In this document: positions 17,534 through 26,377 of the stretch, piece by piece
Layout: each line of letters begins with the position of its first letter
How positions within the stretch are numbered: position 1 is the first letter of the stretch
Origin: an uncultured Kiritimatiellota bacterium
GTDB lineage: Bacteria; Verrucomicrobiota; Kiritimatiellia; RFP12; UBA1067
Reading direction: 5' to 3'
Assembly (NCBI GenBank): GCA_934621385.1
Contig: CAKTUI010000014.1
Location: forward strand, 1-56,012
DNA length: 56,012 bases
Notes under the pieces: model-generated
The model's database searches: none
What the model saw: the letters and a program-made list of their open reading frames with translations, nothing else
What the model was told of the DNA's origin: nothing
Position numbers and translations under genes: made by a program

Positions 17534-18020
17534 GTTGATTGAGTTTGATGATCCGCTGGTTCGACGATCCCCTGAATGCAAGGGAAATATCCTTCTTCTC
17601 CTCGATAAAAGGACCATCGACCAGCACGTCTATGTAGGAAAGGAACTCGTCCGTCACCTCCGTCCGCCATCTTGAGTCCGCCTTCAGGTCCGACTCAAGG
17701 ACGCAGCCCGTGTAGACCCAGAGCGTCTTCGCGTGTCCGAATCGCGCACGAAAGCGGCGCAAAAAAGGCACGAGCGCACGCTGGTTGGAAGGTTCCATCG
17801 GCTCTCCACCAAGAATGGAAAGCCCGGCGATGAAATCCGGTGTGAGCGCGGCAAAAATCTCGTCCTCCGTCGCGGCGGTAAAGGGCTTGCCGTAGGCAAA
17901 ATCCCACTGGTCGGGATTGAAGCAGCCCTTGCAGTGGTGCGTACAACCCGAAACGAAGAGGGTGACGCGCACACCCTCTCCGTTGGCAATATCACAAGTC
18001 CTAATCGATGCGTAATTCAC
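17520..18020 (-). CDS. nrdG: Anaerobic ribonucleotide reductase activating protein
   Basis: Radical SAM enzyme of 166 residues that makes the glycyl radical on NrdD. The iron-sulfur motif is CTHHCKGC (CxxxCxxC), preceded by RTCDIANGEGVRVTLFVSG and followed by the SAM-binding LSILGGEPMEPSN. The likely start is GTG at 18020 (VNYASIRTCDI, matching the family N-terminus), which overlaps the methyltransferase stop as GTGA. The track of open frame starting 36 nt earlier is inside that gene. Normally nrdG follows nrdD directly; here two R-M genes stand between. Confidence 0.92.
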   Translation of the reverse strand: MNYASIRTCDIANGEGVRVTLFVSGCTHHCKGCFNPDQWDFAYGKPFTAATEDEIFAALTPDFIAGLSILGGEPMEPSNQRALVPFLRRFRARFGHAKTLWVYTGCVLESDLKADSRWRTEVTDEFLSYIDVLVDGPFIEEKKDISLAFRGSSNQRIIKLNQHENS

Positions 18021-19066
18021 GGTGTTACCAACCTGCCCCTGTTCAATCGCGGGCATACCCCATCAGTCAGTCCAAGTGCCATAATATCCTGCCTCAAGGG
18101 ACGGAGCTCGTCCGCAACCAAAGCACTAGATAAACACTCATTTTCCGCAACAAGCGGACTATCCGAATCAATCTTCATGATTGCCCGCCCTATGAATTCA
18201 GCCAATTTGACCGGAACTGCATTCCCAATAATTTGTTCGATATCAGACTTTGCACCTGAAAGTTCCCATTCTGAAGGGAATGTCTGTATCAAACTTCTCT
18301 CTTTGGTTGTTAATGGACGCAAAGATTGCGTGGAAACGGGGGCCGCATCTCCTGGATGTCCAACATACCCCTTTGGTATTGGACGATTTACGCCGCGGAC
18401 CGTTGGACTCGGCTCATCAATGCTAAACACGCCCCTTCTCGCATAACTACGCGGGTGACGATAATAATATTCTATTCCAAGAGAAGTGCCAAAATAATCA
18501 CGAATCGTCATCGGATGCTTGGCCTTCATCTTATCGTAGACTTCTGCAAGCGGCGCAAGGGACTTCACTAGGCTACCAACAGAAACAACTCGCTTTCTCC
18601 TTTGGGGAACCCCACAAAGGGAAGCATCCAAAACCTCAATGGACACATGATAGCCTGCCTCCTCAAACATCCGAATAGCCCGTCGATAGGTGACAGACTT
18701 TAACGCCCTATCAACATTTTCCATGATAAATAGTTGAGGGCGAATAGCCGTAACGATTTGAGCATAAGCAATTGTAAGTTCGGCCCGACCACCATTCTCA
18801 TCACGCTTCCCCGCTGAAGAGAAGTCTTGGCAAGGCGGGCCGCCAACAATAACCGTAGGCTTCCACTTTTGAATACGAATAACAGATTCCTGGACTTTCG
18901 ATAAATCCTGCAAATAGGCTGAGTGATCTTTAAAATTCTGATTGTAAAAGCTAACCGCCGCAGGCCAAGAGTCAAATGATGCCACAATGTCAAACCCGGC
19001 ATTTTGAAGCCCTCGCGATAATCCTCCACCTCCGCAAAATAAGTCAACCGTACGAAACTTATTCAT
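18017..19066 (-). CDS. C5 cytosine DNA methyltransferase (R-M module 1)
   Basis: 349-residue 5-methylcytosine methyltransferase. Motif I is TVDLFCGGGGLSRGL, motif IV GGPPCQDFSSAG with the catalytic Cys, motif VI IMENVDR, motif VIII QRRKRVVSVG and motif X IGNAVPVKLAEFIG. Before motif IX comes EPSPTVRG. About 40 residues after motif X look unconserved. The ATG at 19066 overlaps the end of the nuclease gene upstream by 8 nt. G+C is clearly lower than in the flanking nrd and met genes, which suggests transfer. It should protect host DNA from the adjacent HindVP-like nuclease. Confidence 0.92.
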   Translation of the reverse strand: MNKFRTVDLFCGGGGLSRGLQNAGFDIVASFDSWPAAVSFYNQNFKDHSAYLQDLSKVQESVIRIQKWKPTVIVGGPPCQDFSSAGKRDENGGRAELTIAYAQIVTAIRPQLFIMENVDRALKSVTYRRAIRMFEEAGYHVSIEVLDASLCGVPQRRKRVVSVGSLVKSLAPLAEVYDKMKAKHPMTIRDYFGTSLGIEYYYRHPRSYARRGVFSIDEPSPTVRGVNRPIPKGYVGHPGDAAPVSTQSLRPLTTKERSLIQTFPSEWELSGAKSDIEQIIGNAVPVKLAEFIGRAIMKIDSDSPLVAENECLSSALVADELRPLRQDIMALGLTDGVCPRLNRGRLVTP

Positions 19067-20135
19067 CGAAGATATCCTTTGAGAAAAAGAGAATGGAATC
19101 AAATCGGCGCTCAGGACTCAGATACCTCTGTCCGCCGCCAAGAACAATGTTCTTAATCTCCGACTTGGTAACAAGCGGTCTTCTAAGACGAGCACACGAC
19201 ATTGAAATATTCGTCTGCCTGCCAGACACGGCAAACTCCTTATCATTCAGAGTGTCGTATGTCATACCATCATAAATCGGCTTTTGAAAAACGCTATCGC
19301 CTCGCGAAGCCTCATAAAGAAACCGCGCCAGCCGAATGGCCGCCCTCTGAGGACGAGTAATCTTGCCAGGCTTATCCTCATCCAATGCATCAAGCACAAG
19401 GCGCATCAATGCAAAGTCCGTCCACACAAAGACATCAAGACAGTTATCCGCTAACTGAGGCAGCTTTCCTATTGTTTTCCAGACTGGCTGAAGGAGTAGA
19501 GGTCTCTGCGTCTCACAAAATTCAGACAAAAATACACGCAATGCGGAAAAGATTCCCCCTTGACGGGACTTCATCTCCGCAAGATTCTCCCAGTTATCTA
19601 CTCTCTTGCATGATGCGCTAAAGATCTCTTTAATGCGTTGAAGATGGTTCTTGTTGGCATTGATCATACTAAGCGCAACATAACGCATCGTTGGCGATCT
19701 TACCACAATCTCAGAACCATACCGATCCTCCGTGAAACTTGAAGTCCCATCATCTGGCAAGGTCGTTAATTTAATCTCCAAGGGCCGAATTGCCGCACCC
19801 GTTTCTGCATTTGAAATAACAACATCTATCTTCTCAAGCGAATCTTCCACCAAAGATCCGAAGGGCTCAAAAGGCGACTCAAAACGAAAGTAAATCTCTT
19901 CATTTGACAGTGTGGTTCCAAAGACTTCATCAAATGAAATTTCGCAAATAGATGTGGTAAGATTCGGCTGCATTTTAATCTCTACAGCCGTCTTACCTTT
20001 GTCGCGCATATAACAACAAAGCGCAATAGGAAAGGAGGAGTTGAACTGATTCTTCCCCCAATAGAAGGGATCGCAAAAATTACGATTCGAGTGCTTAATT
20101 CCATAAAGGCTAGCATTTGAGCACTTGCTAATCAT
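19059..20135 (-). CDS. Type II restriction endonuclease, HindVP-like
   Basis: 358-residue protein. The N-terminus LYGIKHSNRNFCDPFYWG and following KNQFNSSFPIALCCYM match what I recall of the HindVP/HgiDI family, whose members cut GRCGYC. A PD-(D/E)xK-like site may be DVVISN...RPLEIKL, with Asp near residue 112 and EIK about 17 residues later. It is directly coupled to a C5 methyltransferase, as expected for this family. The ATG at 20135 has GGAGGAA 7 nt upstream. G+C is low. Family assignment is from memory of the N-terminal motif; the recognition site is not proven. Confidence 0.72.
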   Translation of the reverse strand: MISKCSNASLYGIKHSNRNFCDPFYWGKNQFNSSFPIALCCYMRDKGKTAVEIKMQPNLTTSICEISFDEVFGTTLSNEEIYFRFESPFEPFGSLVEDSLEKIDVVISNAETGAAIRPLEIKLTTLPDDGTSSFTEDRYGSEIVVRSPTMRYVALSMINANKNHLQRIKEIFSASCKRVDNWENLAEMKSRQGGIFSALRVFLSEFCETQRPLLLQPVWKTIGKLPQLADNCLDVFVWTDFALMRLVLDALDEDKPGKITRPQRAAIRLARFLYEASRGDSVFQKPIYDGMTYDTLNDKEFAVSGRQTNISMSCARLRRPLVTKSEIKNIVLGGGQRYLSPERRFDSILFFSKDIFDE

Positions 20136-20176
20136 TCCATTTCCTCCATTCCGCCGCCCCACTAGGCCAGACAAAC

Positions 20177-22366
20177 TCAGCTCACATGCAGGACGCGTTC
20201 CTTGATTTCCTGGGTGCGCCCCTGATTCCAGAACTGGCTACCAATGTAGCCGCACGTGCGGCGGGCGACATTGAGCTTCGACTCGTCCGTGTTGCCGCAC
20301 TTCGGGCAACGCCAGATGAGCTTGCCGCTCTCTTCCTTGACAATCTCAATCTCGCCGTCGAATCCACAAACCTGGCAGTAGTCGCTCTTCGTGTTCAACT
20401 CGGCATACATGATGTTGTCGTAGATGAACTTCATGATGTCGAGTACGGCCTTCAGGTTGTTCTGCATATTCGGCACCTCGACATAGGAAATCGCACCGCC
20501 AGGCGACAAACGCTGGAACTTCGCCTCCGTCGCCAACTTGCGGAAGGCATCCACCGGCTCCGTCACGTGAATGTGGTAGGAGTTCGTGATGTAGTTGCGG
20601 TCCGTCACGCCCTTGATGATGCCAAAGCGTTTCTGGAGGCATTTCGCAAACTTGTAGGTCGTGGACTCCAGCGGCGTCCCGTAGAGCGAATAGTCGATGT
20701 TCTCGTCCTTCTTCCACTTGGCCGTATACTCGTTGAGCTTCTTCATGATCTCAAGACCAAGGGCCTCGCCCTCCGGCTCGGTCAGCTTCTTGCCGATGAG
20801 CGCGTAGACGCACTCCCAGAGTCCCGCATAGCCGAGCGAAATCGTCGAATAGCCGCCGTGCAGGTACTTGTCAATCTTCTCACCCTTCGCAAGACGCGTC
20901 AACGCCCCATACTGCCAGAGGATGGGCGCGGCATCCGACAGCGTCCCCGTCAGACGCTCATGACGGCACTGCAGGGCCTTGTGGCACAGCTCGCAGCGTT
21001 CACCGAAGATGCTCCAGAAGCGGTTGAGGTCGCCGTGCGCGGAAAGCGCGGCATCCACGAGATTGATGGTCACGACGCCCTGGTTGAAGCGCCCGTAGTA
21101 CTTCGGCTTGCCGTTTTCGTCCACAAACGGCGTCAGGAACGAGCGGCAGCCCATGCAGGTGTAGCAGTGCCCCTCGCCGTTCTTGTCCACCTTGTACTCC
21201 AGCATCTTCTTCTCGGAGATGTAGTCCGGCACAAGCCGCTTCGCCGTGCATTTCGCCGCGAGTTCGGTCAGGTACCAGTACTTCGAGTCCTCGTGGATGT
21301 TCTGCTCCTCAAGGACGTAAATCAGCTTCGGAAAGGCCGGCGTGATGTAGACGCCCTGCTCGTTCTTCACACCAAGGATGCGCTCGTTCAGAACCTCCTC
21401 GATAATCATCGCCAAATCGTCGCGTTCGCGCTCGTTGCGCGCCTCGCCGAGGTACATGAAGACCGTCACGAACGGGGCCTGTCCGTTCGTCGTCATCAGG
21501 GTGACGACCTGGTACTGGATGGTCTGGACGCCCTTCTGAATTTCCTTGCGCACGCGCTTCTCGACAATCTTCTCAAAGTCCGCCGGATCCATCTTGACAT
21601 TGGCGATTTCGCACTCCTTCTGGAGCTCCTTCGCAATCGCTCGCCGCGAGACTTCGACAAACGGTGCCAGGTGGGTCAGCGAGATGGACTGCCCACCATA
21701 CTGATTGGACGCAACCTGCGCGATAATCTGCGTCGCAATGTTGCAGGCGGTCGAGAAGCTCTTCGGCTTCTCAATCATCGTCCCTGAAATGACCGTCCCA
21801 TTCTGCAGCATATCCTCCAGATTCACGAGGTCGCAGTTGTGCATGTGCTGGGCATAGTAGTCCATGTCGTGGAAGTGGATGATGCCCTCACGATGGGCCT
21901 GCACAACGTCAGCCGGCAGCAGCAACCGCGCCGAGACATCCTTCGAGACCTCGCCCGCCATGTAGTCGCGCTGGACGGAATTGATGGTCGGGTTCTTGTT
22001 CGAATTCTCCTGCTTGACATCCTCATTGTTGCACTCGATGAGTGAGAGGATTTGCTTGTCGGTCGTGTTCGCCTGGCGAAGAAGATTCTGCTTGTAGCGA
22101 TAGGTGATGTACTTTTTGGCAATCTCGTAGGCGCCCATCTCCATGATCTTCGTCTCGACGACATCCTGGATTTCCTCAACCGTCATCGCACGGTCACGCG
22201 CCGCACAGACACCCGACACCTCTTCTGCAATCAGCTTGATGCGCCCTTCGGAAAGCGCGTCCTTGTAGTCCACGGCCTGCGACGCCTTGCGAATCGCATT
22301 TTCAATCTTTCTTACGTCAAACGGCTTTTCCTCACCACTCCGCTTGATAATCTTCATCATTTTCAT
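20177..22366 (-). CDS. nrdD: Anaerobic ribonucleoside-triphosphate reductase
   Basis: Class III reductase of 729 residues that makes deoxyribonucleotides without oxygen, using formate as reductant in most members. An ATP-cone (1-95, IIKRSGEEKPFDVRKIENAI) is followed by the glycyl-radical barrel. The C-terminus has the zinc site CQVCG...CPKCG and the radical loop RRTCGYIG near residue 706. It needs NrdG, encoded about 2.2 kb downstream past the R-M pair. Upstream lies a 264-bp gap with twin TATACAAT repeats and a hairpin. Ribosome-binding site AAGGAAC precedes the ATG. Confidence 0.95.
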   Translation of the reverse strand: MKMMKIIKRSGEEKPFDVRKIENAIRKASQAVDYKDALSEGRIKLIAEEVSGVCAARDRAMTVEEIQDVVETKIMEMGAYEIAKKYITYRYKQNLLRQANTTDKQILSLIECNNEDVKQENSNKNPTINSVQRDYMAGEVSKDVSARLLLPADVVQAHREGIIHFHDMDYYAQHMHNCDLVNLEDMLQNGTVISGTMIEKPKSFSTACNIATQIIAQVASNQYGGQSISLTHLAPFVEVSRRAIAKELQKECEIANVKMDPADFEKIVEKRVRKEIQKGVQTIQYQVVTLMTTNGQAPFVTVFMYLGEARNERERDDLAMIIEEVLNERILGVKNEQGVYITPAFPKLIYVLEEQNIHEDSKYWYLTELAAKCTAKRLVPDYISEKKMLEYKVDKNGEGHCYTCMGCRSFLTPFVDENGKPKYYGRFNQGVVTINLVDAALSAHGDLNRFWSIFGERCELCHKALQCRHERLTGTLSDAAPILWQYGALTRLAKGEKIDKYLHGGYSTISLGYAGLWECVYALIGKKLTEPEGEALGLEIMKKLNEYTAKWKKDENIDYSLYGTPLESTTYKFAKCLQKRFGIIKGVTDRNYITNSYHIHVTEPVDAFRKLATEAKFQRLSPGGAISYVEVPNMQNNLKAVLDIMKFIYDNIMYAELNTKSDYCQVCGFDGEIEIVKEESGKLIWRCPKCGNTDESKLNVARRTCGYIGSQFWNQGRTQEIKERVLHVS

Positions 22367-22407
22367 TCGAAATCAGTTCCTTTTCCAGCTTTTTATCACG
22401 AAACAAA

Positions 22408-22425
22408 GGGGACGAACCCGTCCCC
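22408..22425 (-). repeat. Perfect hairpin in the nrdD leader
   Basis: GGGGACG and CGTCCCC (7 bp, 4-nt loop) form a perfect hairpin about 42 nt before the nrdD ATG. On the minus strand it is followed by TTTGTTTCG, so it looks like a weak intrinsic terminator. It may end gltS read-through or attenuate nrdD. Confidence 0.45.
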
Positions 22426-22490
22426 ACATCGATGCGTATATCTTACCACATTCAGGCGCATCCGCGCAAGGGGGAATCTGCACAAAAATT

Positions 22491-22536
22491 CAACCTATTG
22501 TATAACGGCGCATTTTCAGGCACAACCTATTGTATA
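22491..22536 (-). promoter_or_regulatory. Twin 14-bp repeats upstream of nrdD
   Basis: TATACAATAGGTTG occurs twice on the minus strand (22491-22504 and 22523-22536), 32 bp apart start to start, which is three helical turns. Each copy contains a TACAAT -10-like box. The second also has the inverted repeat ACAA-n4-TTGT. It may be a pair of promoters or a pair of regulator sites with NrdR-like spacing. The sequence does not clearly match the NrdR consensus. Confidence 0.5.
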
Positions 22537-22630
22537 GAAGCGGCAATTCGCGCCCAAAACGCGGCAAAATGGGCGAAAGCCCCACACGGTTCCGCAAAAA
22601 CGCCCCTTCCCATGCGCCGAAGGCAACGCG

Positions 22631-23956
22631 CTACTTGCCGAAAATCGTGCGATTTCGGTAGGCGAGCACGGCGGCGACAATGGACCAGAACACCAGCATC
22701 AACAGTGAAATCAGAAAGACGGGAACCCACCCAATGCGGTAGACAAGCGTCAGGGCGAGAGCCGTCCAGATTCCACCTCCCATAATCGGCTCGTGCAGAA
22801 GCTGCTTGTAGCCGAAACTCATCGCGGCAGGTGTCTTGTTTTCGGGGTCGACCGTCCGCAGAAGCATCAGCCCGGTTGCCGTCACGCCCGTCGCCTGACC
22901 GAACTCGGCAATGGCGCGCTCGAACCAGGCCGTGCGGAAAATGCGCGGCGCAATGAAGAAAACGCACCAGGTGCTCCAAACCGCACCGGCAATGCAAAGG
23001 ATGACAAGCGGCTGCCAGTGGAGCGCAACGACCTCAAGACGAATCGTCGCCACGGCCGAAACGACGAGGAAGTCAAGTGCCGCGCCGGAAATCCGCTCCA
23101 TCTGGACGCGGTCGACAAGCAGGTCTATCTTCGCAATCTTTCCGAAAATCGAAAGAATAACGCCACCAATCATGCACAGAGGAAAGAGCGGAAACCCCTT
23201 CATGGGAATGCACTGGTGGATGCCATAGCCGATGAGAATGGCAAGACCGACAATGGCCAAGTGCCAGGCGAGGGAATCGATTGAGTCGCATAAGACGGTC
23301 TGCAAGCCCGCCGACGGACGCTTGTCGCGATAGTGGACACCGCGGCGCTCGTTCACGGTCCGGTCCTTGAACGCACGGATCTGCTTGACGACCCCCTTCC
23401 GATGGGCAATCTGAATCATGGCCATGCCAAAGACGATGCCGACGATCATGCCAATCGTCGCAATGGTGAAGCCGAGGGCAATGCCGTCCTCCCAACCGAA
23501 GGCGAGAAAGGATTCGGTCATGCCTCCGACGGTCCCATGTCCACCCTCGAAACCGATTTCAAGGAGGTTTCCAAAGGCGGCCGGCACATTGAAGACGCGT
23601 GTAAAGACGAACCCCGCAAGTCCAAGACCAACCACGTACTGACCCCAGGCAAGAATCTGTCCAAGCGTGAACTGCGGCAACGCAAAGCGGACAATCTCAC
23701 CCGCCTTCGGAACTGCCGCGCCCAGGAAAATCGTCGCGAAAATCATATTAATCAAGAAACCCGGACACTTTGCGATGGTCGCCTTCAGTTCCGGAGGAAA
23801 AAGGTTCCCGCAAGAAGAGAAGAGGACGAGTCCGATGAGACCGCCGATGACAGAGGACGGGAGATAGAGCCGCTGAAGAATCGGAATCTGCACGCGCAGA
23901 ATCTTACCGACGACCAAAAGCAAGCAAAGCGTTGTAAAAGTGATAACCGCAGTCAT
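22631..23956 (-). CDS. gltS: Sodium/glutamate symporter GltS-like
   Basis: Inner-membrane carrier of 441 residues with about ten helices. The start TAVITFTTLCLLLVVGKIL, the segment LPSSVIGGLIGLVLFSS and the central repeat regions GFEGGHGTVGGM and GQATGVTATGLMLLRTVDP match the GltS (ESS) family, which imports glutamate with sodium. The two GhGT/GxTATG-type motifs form the substrate and sodium site. ATG at 23956 was chosen; a TTG six bases earlier has better ribosome-binding-site spacing. It ends 264 bp before nrdD. The R-M module 2 nuclease gene lies just upstream. Confidence 0.85.
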   Translation of the reverse strand: MTAVITFTTLCLLLVVGKILRVQIPILQRLYLPSSVIGGLIGLVLFSSCGNLFPPELKATIAKCPGFLINMIFATIFLGAAVPKAGEIVRFALPQFTLGQILAWGQYVVGLGLAGFVFTRVFNVPAAFGNLLEIGFEGGHGTVGGMTESFLAFGWEDGIALGFTIATIGMIVGIVFGMAMIQIAHRKGVVKQIRAFKDRTVNERRGVHYRDKRPSAGLQTVLCDSIDSLAWHLAIVGLAILIGYGIHQCIPMKGFPLFPLCMIGGVILSIFGKIAKIDLLVDRVQMERISGAALDFLVVSAVATIRLEVVALHWQPLVILCIAGAVWSTWCVFFIAPRIFRTAWFERAIAEFGQATGVTATGLMLLRTVDPENKTPAAMSFGYKQLLHEPIMGGGIWTALALTLVYRIGWVPVFLISLLMLVFWSIVAAVLAYRNRTIFGK

Positions 23957-23965
23957 AGTCAATAA

Positions 23966-25057
23966 CTATTTCCGTGGTTTTGAAAAATCCATCACATAAT
24001 TCTCGTCATCAATTTTATAAAATACGACATCGGACCTCCCATATCGTTGCAGGTCCTGCGGAGTGATATATCTGCCATTAGGCAAGCCTAAACGGTGACG
24101 AAAATACCGCCCGAGTTCTGAATTGTCTTGCGGTGTTTCAATCTCCTTGCCATAATCTCCCGATGTGCGCACGCATGAAAACACTTTTCCATCATCCGTT
24201 AGCACTGTAAATCTCGTCTGATCGCCTTTTCCGCTTGCTTGAGTATTATATGCTGGAAAGAACCCAGACCTCTGTATATTCGTAGGAAGCGCAATATAGG
24301 CTTGGTCGGGATTTCTCTTTGCACTATCCGCATCCCCTTTCTTATTTCTTCGTGGGGTTCCATCCGCCATCACGCCCCAATTCAGCCGAGACCCCTCACC
24401 TACAGAACCAGCCTTAACCCCCTTTTCAATAAGTAGCGAAACCTTTACCTTCTGCTTTCCAAAATAAGGTGAGTTCTTATCAGTCTCAATTTTCAGCACG
24501 GAATCATTGCTAGGCACTGTCTGTTCCTCCTGGGCTTTTAACGGAAAATCTTCAGTTAAGTTAGCGAGAACACAGGGCAGGGACATTCCCCTCGCCCGAT
24601 TAAAAAAGGCGAATGCTGAAACAGGGTCACACTCCGATAAAGTTTCAACACGATTTCCCTGACTAAAACCCGTTTGCGAATAATTGGCCGAACCAATAAA
24701 CGCCTGAACAGGCACCAAGCCCCGACACCAAACATATACCTTCGAGTGAATAGAATAGGGATGCTTCACATACGAACACCTAAACGAACCAGAATAATCA
24801 AATTCATCCTTTTTCTCTAACGAAAGGAATCCCATATGAGACTCCCGAGATACACCATCCACCCCTGTCATACCACAGATTAAATCAATGGAAAGTGGTG
24901 CAAAACCGTCCTTCGCAATCGCCAACAAATGGCGAGTCGCCATTGCATGCGTCGCATACCCCGAAACAATATGCAAGGTGTCAGGTCGATGTTGCGACCG
25001 CAAAGGGTTAATGAGTGCATAATCAAACAAGGAACGATCAATTACTTTGCCAAGCAT
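23966..25057 (-). CDS. Type II restriction endonuclease, NgoFVII-like (PLD fold)
   Basis: 363-residue protein with a phospholipase-D-type nuclease site: HSKVYVW followed by IGSANYSQTG (HxK...GS/N motif) near residues 107-130. The preceding SGYATHAMATRHLLAI and DLICGMTGVDGV strands match the NgoFVII-type nucleases. A second motif copy is not evident, so the active site would form by dimerisation as in BfiI. Known NgoFVII cuts GCSGC; the site here is unproven. The ATG at 25057 has GGGAG 7 nt upstream and follows the methyltransferase stop by 4 nt. G+C is low. Confidence 0.75.
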   Translation of the reverse strand: MLGKVIDRSLFDYALINPLRSQHRPDTLHIVSGYATHAMATRHLLAIAKDGFAPLSIDLICGMTGVDGVSRESHMGFLSLEKKDEFDYSGSFRCSYVKHPYSIHSKVYVWCRGLVPVQAFIGSANYSQTGFSQGNRVETLSECDPVSAFAFFNRARGMSLPCVLANLTEDFPLKAQEEQTVPSNDSVLKIETDKNSPYFGKQKVKVSLLIEKGVKAGSVGEGSRLNWGVMADGTPRRNKKGDADSAKRNPDQAYIALPTNIQRSGFFPAYNTQASGKGDQTRFTVLTDDGKVFSCVRTSGDYGKEIETPQDNSELGRYFRHRLGLPNGRYITPQDLQRYGRSDVVFYKIDDENYVMDFSKPRK

Positions 25058-25061
25058 TCTT

Positions 25062-26321
25062 TTACTCCCGGATGCCACAATCTGAAATATTACAAGGCAC
25101 ACTTCTGTACTGAATTCCAGCAAATGTACGGAGCAAAGCCTCAAAAATTATACGCGCTCCACGCGGAGGAACTGCCATACCAATCTGTTTCCGAACACTT
25201 TCTTTATTTCCCAAGAAGTGATAGTTATCGGGGAAGGTCTGTAGCCGAGCACGTTCCCGATTTGTCAGAGCTCGAGGCTCACTGTAATGGTAGATATGGG
25301 TTCCTCCACCACCAGAACCAGTAACCGTATAGGCAGGTTTATTGGGGTCCAAACGCTTATAAATCTGACTAATCTTTGCACCTTTTACTTTTAGTTTCAA
25401 ATGTTCTGGCAGATTAGCTGTAAAAGCGTTTTCTCCGGGCTTAATATATTTCAGCCGCTCGACAACACGTGGGTGCTGAACTGTCCGCTCATTATTAGGT
25501 GCATCTTCTGGAATTGGAGGACTCTCAAGTGCAAATCGAGCCGAATTATCACATGGCTCAAGAGCATCAGGACTTGGCGGCCGAAAGATAAAAGGCAAAT
25601 CATCGCGAATTCCAACGATAATAATACGATGTCGCGTTTGAGGCACCCCATAATCCTCGAACTTATAAAGATGAGGATAAATGCGATATCCTGCAACTTT
25701 CATTTCACTAAGAACGGCCCTAAAAGCCGATCCTTCGTTAGCACTCGCTAACCCACTAACATTTTCGGCCACAAACCACTTGGGTTTAAATTTCTTGAGA
25801 ACGGCGATTCCATATTGATAAAGCGGACCGTATATGCCATCAATGCCTTTGCGCTCGCCAACTACAGAAAAGTCATTACACGGGAATCCAAAAGCAAAGC
25901 CATCAATATCCGTTAAGCGAGAATCATTCAAGTCAAGTGTACGAACATCTTGGCAAATGACGCTCTGAGATTGCCCATCACAAATATTCTTTGCATAAGT
26001 ATCGCATGTCTGCTGATCATAATCATTTGCCCACGCATGAACCACGCGATAACCAGGATCTTCAATTTCAGCACTCAATGCACCACAGGCCAAACCACCA
26101 GGGCCACAAAAAAACTCACCCATACGAAAAGTCATAGGGTCTCCACTTGGTTTGCCAACATTTCTTTTAATGGCACCATTCTTATAGTTGATTCTTCCAA
26201 CAAAAGGCAACCCTGACTCGGACAAGATTGATGAAACTGCTTTTAGCGGCGTAAGTATCGACCCCGCTATCGCAATTGCTCCATTGCCTATCACCGACCT
26301 TCTTGTTAACTTCTTAGACAT
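25062..26321 (-). CDS. C5 cytosine DNA methyltransferase (R-M module 2) with odd N-terminus
   Basis: 419-residue protein. The methyltransferase begins at about residue 63: MTFRMGEFFCGPGGLACG (motif I), GFPCNDFSVVG (IV, catalytic Cys), AENVSGLAS (VI), QTRHRIIIVGI (VIII) and IGMAVPPRGARIIFE (X). The first 62 residues, KKLTRRSVIGNGAIAIAGSI onward, resemble a twin-arginine export signal, which makes no sense for a DNA methyltransferase. The ATG at 26321 has AAGGAAATT and a promoter, yet a start at 26135 would give a normal enzyme. Partner of the PLD-fold nuclease downstream. G+C is low. Confidence 0.9.
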   Translation of the reverse strand: MSKKLTRRSVIGNGAIAIAGSILTPLKAVSSILSESGLPFVGRINYKNGAIKRNVGKPSGDPMTFRMGEFFCGPGGLACGALSAEIEDPGYRVVHAWANDYDQQTCDTYAKNICDGQSQSVICQDVRTLDLNDSRLTDIDGFAFGFPCNDFSVVGERKGIDGIYGPLYQYGIAVLKKFKPKWFVAENVSGLASANEGSAFRAVLSEMKVAGYRIYPHLYKFEDYGVPQTRHRIIIVGIRDDLPFIFRPPSPDALEPCDNSARFALESPPIPEDAPNNERTVQHPRVVERLKYIKPGENAFTANLPEHLKLKVKGAKISQIYKRLDPNKPAYTVTGSGGGGTHIYHYSEPRALTNRERARLQTFPDNYHFLGNKESVRKQIGMAVPPRGARIIFEALLRTFAGIQYRSVPCNISDCGIRE

Positions 26322-26338
26322 AATTTCCTTGGCGTATT

Positions 26339-26349
26339 ATTATAACATA
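26339..26349 (-). promoter_or_regulatory. Promoter of R-M module 2
   Basis: TATGTTATAAT on the minus strand, 17 nt before the ATG at 26321, with AAGGAAATT between. Unlike most promoters here it leaves room for a ribosome-binding site. Confidence 0.6.
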
Positions 26350-26377
26350 ATAAACGCGGGTGAAAGGATGGCTTTTC

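Noticed and set aside
20186..21787. 533-codon plus-strand frame opposite nrdD
   Set aside because: Composition (Leu, Arg, Val-rich, repetitive) is typical of an antisense shadow; nrdD on the other strand has clear motifs.
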